A stretch of DNA of 39,879 nt from Glaciecola sp. UBA1851 (GTDB lineage: Bacteria > Pseudomonadota > Gammaproteobacteria > Enterobacterales > Alteromonadaceae). The translations under genes were made by a program, and so were the position numbers. This document shows, in pieces, positions 8,556 through 14,800 of the stretch. Position 1 is the first letter of the stretch. Each line of letters starts with the position of its first letter. Location: contig DDIL01000188.1 in NCBI GenBank assembly GCA_002338515.1, positions 1 through 39,879 on the forward strand. Reading direction: 5' to 3'. The notes beneath the pieces were generated by a model. It did no database searches. It was not told the DNA's origin and saw nothing but the letters and a program-made list of their open reading frames with translations.

Positions 8556-8849
8556 TTATTCTTCAGAATTGCTAGAGCTAGATACCTCGCGCTTCGGCAT
8601 CTTGTCATTAGCAGTTATATCACTTGCGTTCATCACAGCTAAGCTTAATTCTTCAGAGCTGAATAGCGGTGGTAAAGTAATATTTAAACCGTCTAACATG
8701 GTATTAGTTTTCTGTTGCTCAGTTAAAATCTGTAAAACATCCGTTTTAGACATTAAGTTACTTTCTAATGCCGGTTGATTGTTTGTGTTTTCTGCAAGTG
8801 TTACGTTCAAACTTGCTGATAGTGCCATTGCAATTAATGCTGTATTCAT
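8556..8849 (-). CDS. Small putative secreted protein, unknown function
   Basis: I do not recognise this 97-residue protein. It begins with a hydrophobic segment (MNTALIAMALSASLNVTLA) that looks like a signal peptide with an Ala-x-Ala-like cleavage region before ENTNN, although the n-region has no Lys or Arg, which is unusual. The mature part would be about 78 residues, polar, with a predicted helix (SKTDVLQILTEQQKTNTML), a short hydrophobic TLPPLFSSEELSLAV stretch and a Ser/Glu tail (SSSSNSEE). There are no cysteines. AAAGAGAAATAT precedes the ATG, a usable ribosome-binding site. It is convergent with DUF4826 and divergent from gcvA across a 211-bp gap. The plus-strand frame over the same bases lacks a ribosome-binding site and is rejected. 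Confidence 0.6.
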   Translation of the reverse strand: MNTALIAMALSASLNVTLAENTNNQPALESNLMSKTDVLQILTEQQKTNTMLDGLNITLPPLFSSEELSLAVMNASDITANDKMPKREVSSSSNSEE

Positions 8850-9060
8850 ATATTTCTCTTTAATATAATTGTTAAAAAATTGATGTAAAAGTAAAAAACT
8901 ATAAGAAACTATGTTTTATCATTTAACTTTATGTTTTTATTGATAAAAACACATTTCTTGTATTAATATTACGGCAGCTTTATAAAAAGGATAAACGATA
9001 ATTATTGATTTATAGGATTAGAAAAACTAATCTGTTGTCAATTCTTATCGGATAATACTT

Positions 9061-9948
9061 ATGCATAAACGATTGCCACCCCTTAATGCTTTAAAAGCCT
9101 TTGAATCTGCGGCAAGAAACCTCAGCTTTACAAAAGCAGCAGATGAATTATTTGTGACGCAAGCTGCTGTAAGTCATCAAATTAAAAGCCTTGAAAGCTA
9201 TTTATCGATAAAATTATTTCATCGTAGGAATCGTGCACTACTATTGACCGAGGAAGGGCAATCTTACTTTCAAGATTTGCGAGATATTTTTGCTAATATG
9301 CAAGACGCAACAGACAGACTTGTTGCATTAGGATCGAAAGGGGCAATAACCATTGCCACACCTCCAAGTTTTGCTGCTCAGTGGTTGGTTCCCAAATTAC
9401 ATGAGTTTTCAGCTATTCATAATGATATAGATGTGCGAATAAAAGCGGTTGATTTAGATGAAGGATTTCTTGACGATTCGGTTGATATCGCAGTTTATTA
9501 TGGCAAGGGTACATGGACAGGTTTGGCGAGTACTAAATTACTGGCTGAATATTTAACTCCAATGTGCTCACCGCTTCTCCTTCATAAATCAAATGGTTTG
9601 AGTGCCTTAAAGGATTTATCTAATCATAGGTTACTTCATGATAATACTAGAAGGGCGTGGAAAAATTGGCTGCAAAACTTTGGCATTAAAGATATTAATG
9701 TAAATCATGGCCCAATTTTTAGTCACACTATGCTAGTGTTACAAGCGGCTTGCAACGGCCAAGGTATTGCGCTTTCCGATACGGTATTAGCTAAGCCAGA
9801 AATTGATAGTGGACGATTAGTTTGTCCGTTTTCTGAAAAAATAGAGTCTAAAAATAGTCATTATTTGGTATGCAAAGAATCTCAGGCTGAAACGAATAAG
9901 ATAAAAATATTTAGTGAATGGATGCTAGAGAAAGTCGCTCAAGGTTAA
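9061..9948 (+). CDS. gcvA: LysR-family transcriptional regulator, GcvA-like
   Basis: A LysR-type regulator of 295 residues. The N-terminal winged helix-turn-helix (KRLPPLNALKAFESAARNLS through AADELFVTQAAVSHQIKSLE) and the following LFHRRNRALLLTEEGQSYF are nearly identical in pattern to E. coli GcvA, which controls the glycine cleavage operon in response to glycine and purines. The effector domain continues collinearly (TIATPPSFAAQWLVPKLHEF, DVDEGFLDDSVDIAVYYGKG-type region, NHGPIFSHTMLVLQAACNGQGIALSD). The downstream order ygdD-rlmM is the same as in E. coli, which supports orthology. No gcv genes are in the window and I could not identify a GcvB-like small RNA upstream. It could regulate other amino-acid genes here. 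Confidence 0.85.
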   Translation: MHKRLPPLNALKAFESAARNLSFTKAADELFVTQAAVSHQIKSLESYLSIKLFHRRNRALLLTEEGQSYFQDLRDIFANMQDATDRLVALGSKGAITIATPPSFAAQWLVPKLHEFSAIHNDIDVRIKAVDLDEGFLDDSVDIAVYYGKGTWTGLASTKLLAEYLTPMCSPLLLHKSNGLSALKDLSNHRLLHDNTRRAWKNWLQNFGIKDINVNHGPIFSHTMLVLQAACNGQGIALSDTVLAKPEIDSGRLVCPFSEKIESKNSHYLVCKESQAETNKIKIFSEWMLEKVAQG

Positions 9949-10053
9949 TTCAAACTTATGATAATTATAGTTAACCAATAATTGGCGATTTGAGCATAAT
10001 GTGCGGTCTGAAATATTAATGAACACACACTTAAATGATTGACAGGAAATGAA

Positions 10054-10470
10054 ATGAATTACCGTATTTGGTTGGTTATTGGCTCTTTATTGTGTGCTTT
10101 CAGTGTTGCTATGGGAGCCTTTGCCGCGCATGCGTTAAAAGCAAGTTTAGATACCTATCAATTGTCTATTGTTGAGACCGGTGCACGCTACCAAATGTAT
10201 CATGGTTTCGCGATATTAATAACTACTACTCTTGGCATAATTTTCTATCAAAATAAATCAAGTTATCAAATCAGTTTTCCTTTTCATATGATAAATAGCT
10301 TGTTTTTAGTGGGAGTTATTTTATTTTCCGGTAGCTTATATTTGCTAGCTTTGTTTAGTTTAAAATGGGTTGTGTATATGACCCCTCTTGGCGGAGTATG
10401 CTTTATCATAGGTTGGGTAATTTTTGCCGTTTGCGCATATAAATTGACATTGTCACGTCAAAACAACTAG
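10054..10470 (+). CDS. ygdD: DUF423 family inner-membrane protein YgdD
   Basis: A small inner-membrane protein (138 residues) of the DUF423 family; function unknown. Four hydrophobic segments are visible: about residues 4-25 (WLVIGSLLCAFSVAMGAFAAH), 47-63 (GFAILITTTLGIIF), 80-103 (SLFLVGVILFSGSLYLLAL) and 108-133 (MTPLGGVCFIIGWVIFAVCAY). The conserved MGAFAAHALK and GARYQMYHG motifs are present. ATG 10054 is chosen over TTG 10039 because AGGA at 10044-10047 is correctly spaced before it. It lies between gcvA and rlmM as in E. coli. Confidence 0.9.
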   Translation: MNYRIWLVIGSLLCAFSVAMGAFAAHALKASLDTYQLSIVETGARYQMYHGFAILITTTLGIIFYQNKSSYQISFPFHMINSLFLVGVILFSGSLYLLALFSLKWVVYMTPLGGVCFIIGWVIFAVCAYKLTLSRQNN

Positions 10471-10546
10471 GGCCTGCGAATCTTTGCTGCACAATTTTAA
10501 AGCAAATAACAACAGGCATAACAAATATTTAAGGAAATGTAATTAA

Positions 10547-11668
10547 GTGGAATGCATTTACTATTGCAGGGCAGGCTATGAAGCAGATTTACAGCAAGAG
10601 TTGCAAACCAAACTGGGTTTGTTGGGACAATATGGTTATGCCAAGTTTAAAAAGAATCAAGCTTTATTAACATTTGATATAACATCCATCAATGCAAAGC
10701 CTGACGCATCAAATATGCTTAATGCCCTATTGCAAAGAACGCCTGCTTTATCATCTTTAGTGTTTGCAAGACAAAAATTGGCATTGCTATGTCATATAGA
10801 TTTGCCTGATGAAGATAGAATAACACCAATAATAGAAGCGCTACAAAAATATGATGTATCATATTTTGGCGATATAGTTGTGGAATATGCGGATACCGAA
10901 GACGGGAAGCAAATAGCAAAATTCTGTAAAAAATTTACTGTACCACTTAGAAATCACTTGCGTAAATCTGGGTTACTCACTAAAAATCCAAGAGAAGATA
11001 AAGCCTACGTCCATTTATTATTTGCCACTAGTAAACGTTGTGCACTTTGTTTAAGTCATCCACAAGACAGAAGTCACTATCCATTAGGCGTAAAGCGATT
11101 GAAAATGCCAGTTGACTCACCAAGTCGCTCAGTATTGAAGCTTGATGAGGCCATTCACTCTTTCTTTAATGTTGATCAGAAAAACGCCTTGTTTCAACCT
11201 GGAATGCAAGCGACAGACTTAGGAGCTTGCCCAGGAGGATGGAGTTATCAATTAGTGCAGTTAGGTTTATCAGTTGAGGCGGTTGACCATGGACTGATAC
11301 AAACCGAATTAATGCAAACAGGCAAGGTAAAACACTTTTCAGAAGATGGATTTTTATATCAACCTCAACAGGGTAATGTGGATTGGCTTGTTTGCGACAT
11401 GATTGAACAACCCACTAGAGTGTCTGAATTAATGCTTAAGTGGCTGATTAAGGGGTGGGCAAACGCTTGTATATTTAATTTAAAACTCCCTATGAATAAA
11501 CGCTCAAAAGTTGTGTTTCCCATTCTAGAGCACATTCAAAAAACCTTAAGCGACCAATTTGGAGATTCAATTGTTCAAGCTAAGCATCTATATCATAACA
11601 GAGATGAAGTGACGGTATTGATTATCGTTAATTCGCAACTGGTGAGTGGATATACTGAAAACTTGTGA
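10547..11668 (+). CDS. rlmM: 23S rRNA (cytidine2498-2'-O)-methyltransferase RlmM
   Basis: RlmM uses S-adenosylmethionine to methylate the 2'-OH of C2498 in 23S rRNA. The 373-residue product has an N-terminal THUMP-like region (about 1-180, with SSLVFARQKL and EDRITPIIEALQ), then a Rossmann methyltransferase domain with the SAM-binding DLGACPGGWSYQL at residues 224-236, acidic VCDMIEQPTRV, and the catalytic-Lys region IFNLKLPMNKR near 310. The C-terminal LYHNRDEVTVLI matches the E. coli protein. GTG 10547 is the start; AAGGA lies 11 bases upstream, a slightly long spacing. The next feature downstream is a large palindromic element. Confidence 0.94.
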   Translation: MECIYYCRAGYEADLQQELQTKLGLLGQYGYAKFKKNQALLTFDITSINAKPDASNMLNALLQRTPALSSLVFARQKLALLCHIDLPDEDRITPIIEALQKYDVSYFGDIVVEYADTEDGKQIAKFCKKFTVPLRNHLRKSGLLTKNPREDKAYVHLLFATSKRCALCLSHPQDRSHYPLGVKRLKMPVDSPSRSVLKLDEAIHSFFNVDQKNALFQPGMQATDLGACPGGWSYQLVQLGLSVEAVDHGLIQTELMQTGKVKHFSEDGFLYQPQQGNVDWLVCDMIEQPTRVSELMLKWLIKGWANACIFNLKLPMNKRSKVVFPILEHIQKTLSDQFGDSIVQAKHLYHNRDEVTVLIIVNSQLVSGYTENL

Positions 11669-11691
11669 CTACCAAATTTTACTACTGTCTG

Positions 11692-11906
11692 AATATTTGG
11701 CTCTATTCGGGTTAATTGTTGTTTGTTTATAAATTGCTCATTAAGTCACCTATACACGCCATTCGAAAGACGCTGTAAACCCATCCATGGGCGCTCTGCG
11801 AATTCATCCATGAATTCGAAGCTTTCGAATGGCGTGTATAGGTAAGTTAATGTTTTTAAGTTTCAAATTATGAAGCAACAATTAACGCGAATAGAGCCAA
11901 ATATTT
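11692..11906. repeat. Long imperfect palindromic intergenic element with two central ATCCAT hairpins
   Basis: Outer arms at 11692-11721 and 11876-11906 are inverted copies with one or two differences (AATATTTGGCTCTATTCG in common). Inner arms ACCTATACACGCCATTCGAA (plus AG) at 11748-11769 are matched perfectly over 22 bp by 11822-11843, and the bases between the arms match partly (CATTAA). The 52-base centre holds two small hairpins with CC loops, CCCAT-CC-ATGGG and GAATTCAT-CC-ATGAATTC, after CGCTGTAAA. This central pattern resembles short repeats I recall from intergenic regions of marine gammaproteobacteria. There is no reading frame and no clear target-site duplication. It could be a MITE-like or REP-like element, and could act as a transcript-end structure for rlmM. 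Confidence 0.8.
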
Positions 11907-12201
11907 TAATATGACTATAAACACAATTAACTAGTGAAAATTTCGTTATTGATGATATTCAATTCGATAAGTTGTGATTTTTTGATTCAATTGAATAAAA
12001 TACCAAATTAATTATCTGAATCGCTCTAAAACTATTCTCAATTACAATACTGAGTGAATACTATCATTATGCCCATAAAATAAGGGTTACAAGCGCTAAA
12101 TCAATTCTTTGAATACTAGTACCATCGTCTTTTCTTGTGATATTTTACCAATGATTGAAAAAATAACACCTAAAGTGGTGTAATTTCTGCTCAATGATCT
12201 A

Positions 12202-12207
12202 TATAAT
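12202..12207 (+). promoter_or_regulatory. Candidate -10 element of the fusA2 promoter
   Basis: A perfect TATAAT is followed by the GC-rich discriminator TCGCCCG, a pattern known from growth-rate and stringently controlled promoters of translation genes. No good -35 box sits 16-18 bp upstream. A small dyad, ACACC-TAAAGT-GGTGT, overlaps that position and might be an operator. The remainder of the 11907-12201 gap is AT-rich with nothing else recognised. Confidence 0.4.
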
Positions 12208-12245
12208 TCGCCCGAAATTTTTAACGAACCAATAAAGTGGGAAGC

Positions 12246-14336
12246 ATGTCAGATCTAGCTCATTACAGAAATATTGGTATTTTTGCTCACGTTGACGCGG
12301 GTAAAACGACCACGACAGAACGAATTTTGAAACTTACCGGTCAAATACATAAAACCGGTGAAGTACATGATGGTGAATCAACTACCGATTTCATGGAACA
12401 AGAAGCTGAGCGCGGTATTACCATTCAATCAGCTGCGGTAACATGTTTTTGGAAAGATCACAGATTTAATGTTATCGATACTCCTGGACACGTTGACTTT
12501 ACAGTAGAAGTGTATCGTTCTCTTAAAGTACTAGATGGCGGTATTGGTGTATTTTGTGGTTCTGGTGGTGTTGAGCCTCAGTCAGAGACTAACTGGCGTT
12601 ATGCAAACGATTCAGAAGTAGCACGTATTATCTTTGTAAACAAACTAGACCGTATGGGTGCAGATTTTTATCGTGTAGTAAAGCAAACTCAAGACGTACT
12701 AGCGGCAAATCCATTGGTTATGGTATTGCCTATCGGCATCGAAGACGAATTCGTTGGCGTGGTAGATTTGTTAACACGTAAAGCTTATATATGGGATGAC
12801 ACAGGTCTTCCTGAAAACTACTCAATCGAAGATGTTCCTGCTGACATGGTTGATAAAGTAGAAGAATATCGTGAAATGCTCGTTGAGACTGCTGTAGAGC
12901 AAGATGACGACTTAATGATGGCATATATGGATGGTGAAGAGCCTTCTATTGAAGACCTTAAGCGATGTATCCGTAAAGGTACGCGAACTATGGACTTCTT
13001 CCCAACTTATTGTGGTTCTGCGTTTAAAAACAAGGGCGTTCAATTAATCTTAGATGCTGTTGTTGACTATTTACCTAGCCCGACAGAAGTTGATCCTCAG
13101 CCACTTACCGATGAAGAAGGTGAGCCGACGGGTCGTCACGCGCTAGTTTCTGCCGATGAAACATTTAAAGCGTTAGCGTTTAAAATTACTGATGACCGTT
13201 TTGGTGCACTTACTTTCGTGCGCGTTTACTCGGGTACGCTGAAAAAAGGCGATACAATACTTAATGCGGCGACCGGTAAAACCGAACGTATTGGTCGTAT
13301 GTGTGAAATGCAAGCTGATGACCGCAACGAACTAGATAAAGCGCAAGCGGGTGACATTATTGCAATTGTAGGCATGAAGAGTAATGTTCAAACAGGGCAC
13401 ACCTTGTGTGATCCTAAAGACCCAATTATATTAGAAGCAATGGTATTCCCAGAGCCAGTTATTTCTATCTCTGTTAAACCTAAAGATAAAGGTTCAACTG
13501 AAAAAATGGGTATTGCAATTGGTAAGATGGTTGCTGAAGACCCAACTTTCCGCGTTGAAACTGATGAAGATTCAGGCGAGACTATTTTATCGGGTATGGG
13601 TGAGTTACACCTAGACATCAAAGTAGATATACTAAAACGTACCTATGGCGTTGAGCTAGAGGTTGGTCAGCCACAAGTTGCATATCGTGAAACGATTACT
13701 CAAGAAGTTGAGGATTCATACACGCACAAGAAGCAATCTGGTGGTTCTGGTCAGTTTGGTAAAATTGATTATCGTATTAAGCCTGGTGAACCAAACAGTG
13801 GCTTTACATTCAACTCTATTGTTGTTGGTGGTAACGTTCCAAAAGAATTTTTCCCAGCAATTGAAAAAGGCTTTAAGGGTATGATGGAAGAGGGCGTATT
13901 AGCTGGCTTCCCTGTGCTTGATGTTGAAGTTGAACTTTTCGACGGTGGATTCCACGCAGTTGATTCATCAGCGGTTGCATTTGAAATTGCTGCTAAAGGC
14001 GCATTCCGTCAGTCAATTCCTAAAGCCGGCCCTCAGTTGATTGAGCCTATCATGAAGGTTGATGTATTTACGCCAGACGACCACGTTGGTGACGTAATTG
14101 GTGACTTGAACCGTCGTCGCGGTATGATCAAAGACCAAGAAGCGGGTGCTACCGGTGTGCGTGTTAAAGCTGACATTCCTCTTTCTGAAATGTTTGGTTA
14201 TATCGGAAGCTTACGTACTATGACTTCTGGCCGTGGTCAGTTCTCTATGGAATTTTCACATTACAACCCATGTCCTGCTAACGTTTCTGAAAAAGTAATT
14301 GAAGAAGTAAAAGCACGAAAAGAAGCTAAAAAATAA
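12246..14336 (+). CDS. fusA2: Elongation factor G, second (fusA2-type) copy
   Basis: EF-G translocates tRNA and mRNA on the ribosome with GTP. All five domains are present in 696 residues: G1 AHVDAGKTTTTER at 14-26, G2 region ERGITIQSAAVT, G3 DTPGH near 79-83, G4 NKLDRMGADF near 132, then domain II (FKALAFKITDDRFGALTFVRVYSG), domain III (GMGELHLDIKVDILKR), domain IV (GGSGQFGKIDYRIKPGEP) and domain V (GDVIGDLNRRRGMIKDQEAG). It stands alone rather than in the rpsL-rpsG-fusA-tuf operon, and its wording matches the second EF-G common in Shewanella, Vibrio and Pseudoalteromonas. ATG 12246 is chosen over GTG 12237, because GTGGGAAGC provides the ribosome-binding site. Whether it works in elongation or ribosome recycling is not shown. 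Confidence 0.95.
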   Translation: MSDLAHYRNIGIFAHVDAGKTTTTERILKLTGQIHKTGEVHDGESTTDFMEQEAERGITIQSAAVTCFWKDHRFNVIDTPGHVDFTVEVYRSLKVLDGGIGVFCGSGGVEPQSETNWRYANDSEVARIIFVNKLDRMGADFYRVVKQTQDVLAANPLVMVLPIGIEDEFVGVVDLLTRKAYIWDDTGLPENYSIEDVPADMVDKVEEYREMLVETAVEQDDDLMMAYMDGEEPSIEDLKRCIRKGTRTMDFFPTYCGSAFKNKGVQLILDAVVDYLPSPTEVDPQPLTDEEGEPTGRHALVSADETFKALAFKITDDRFGALTFVRVYSGTLKKGDTILNAATGKTERIGRMCEMQADDRNELDKAQAGDIIAIVGMKSNVQTGHTLCDPKDPIILEAMVFPEPVISISVKPKDKGSTEKMGIAIGKMVAEDPTFRVETDEDSGETILSGMGELHLDIKVDILKRTYGVELEVGQPQVAYRETITQEVEDSYTHKKQSGGSGQFGKIDYRIKPGEPNSGFTFNSIVVGGNVPKEFFPAIEKGFKGMMEEGVLAGFPVLDVEVELFDGGFHAVDSSAVAFEIAAKGAFRQSIPKAGPQLIEPIMKVDVFTPDDHVGDVIGDLNRRRGMIKDQEAGATGVRVKADIPLSEMFGYIGSLRTMTSGRGQFSMEFSHYNPCPANVSEKVIEEVKARKEAKK

Positions 14337-14358
14337 ATACTAGCTCTTCTAGTTTGAT

Positions 14359-14388
14359 AAAAACCAGCTCATTGAGCTGGTTTTTTTA
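14359..14388 (+). terminator. Intrinsic terminator after fusA2
   Basis: AAAACCAGCTC (ending 14370) pairs with GAGCTGGTTTT (from 14374) around ATT, followed by an unbroken T run to 14387. It lies 23 bp after the fusA2 stop. Confidence 0.95.
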
Positions 14389-14555
14389 TGTTTTTTATTG
14401 CTAGTAAAAGTAGTGAATAATTTTTCTACTGTTTCATTTTTTAGAGTGTTAGGTATGCATTTATTTAAAGCATATATGCGCAACTAGAGTGCATACTAAG
14501 CGTCTGAAAATCATTCATCTCATCTAAGTTGTTGAATATATTGAAAAATAAATAT

Positions 14556-14571
14556 TGGCATTGTAATTGTA
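14556..14571 (+). promoter_or_regulatory. Sigma-54-like promoter (-24/-12) for the nirB operon
   Basis: TGGCATTGTAATTGTA fits the sigma-54 consensus TGGCAYRnnnnTTGCW except for the R position and TTGT in place of TTGC at the -12 element. Spacing between GG and the G of -12 is correct. Transcription would start near 14582, giving a leader of roughly 220 bases. Nitrogen-assimilation operons such as Klebsiella nasF are NtrC/sigma-54 dependent, so the context fits. Upstream, GTATGCA near 14453 and TGCATAC near 14491 form an inverted pair that might be an activator site. No good sigma-70 pair was seen. Confidence 0.45.
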
Positions 14572-14632
14572 TATAGCGAAGTGTGTGTGTAAGTGTGTGA
14601 CATGTAGTAGTGTGCATGTTATGCGAGCGATC

Positions 14633-14751
14633 GGCTGCCTTACTTAGGTTCTTTGTAAGGCAGCCATTTTACTCAAATGAAAATTGTAGTATTTCATCAT
14701 TAAAATTTCTGATCTAAGTATTCAATGCTTAGATAATCAGGCAAAGAAGCC
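14633..14751 (+). promoter_or_regulatory. nirB leader with stem-loops, candidate NasR (ANTAR) antitermination target
   Basis: Three structures precede the nirB terminator: GGCTGCCTTAC/GTAAGGCAGCC (14633-14665, 11-bp perfect stem, 11-base loop); CTGAT-CTAAG/CTTAG-ATCAG (14709-14740, with a 3-base bulge); and a tiny GGC-AAAGAA-GCC hairpin (14740-14751) whose hexaloop has A1 and G4, the bases conserved in ANTAR RNA targets, and whose 3' arm overlaps the terminator stem. A nasR gene in the same cluster makes NasR control likely. The second stem-loop does not show the A1/G4 hexaloop, so the two-hairpin ANTAR motif is incomplete as I read it. Confidence 0.5.
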
Positions 14752-14783
14752 CACAGTGATTCCAGTCGCTGTGGGTTTTTTTT
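14750..14783 (+). terminator. Leader (attenuator) terminator just upstream of nirB
   Basis: CCCACAGTGA (14750-14759) pairs with TCGCTGTGGG (14766-14775, one G-T pair) around a 6-base loop and is followed by eight T residues. It ends 17 bp before the nirB ATG and lies more than 350 bp past the fusA2 terminator, so it cannot belong to fusA2. Its position inside the nirB leader marks it as an attenuator. Confidence 0.88.
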
Positions 14784-14800
14784 ATCTAAAAGGTATAAAA

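Noticed and set aside
8536..8778. Plus-strand 80-codon frame opposite the small secreted protein
   Set aside because: It begins in the convergent hairpin without a ribosome-binding site, whereas the minus-strand frame has one and a signal-like start.
8850..9060. GcvB-like small RNA divergent from gcvA
   Set aside because: E. coli has gcvB in this position, but no GcvB seed or terminator was recognisable here; a small protein gene occupies the divergent side.
14633..14665. 11-bp stem as a terminator for an unseen gene
   Set aside because: No T run follows and no gene precedes it; it belongs to the nirB leader.
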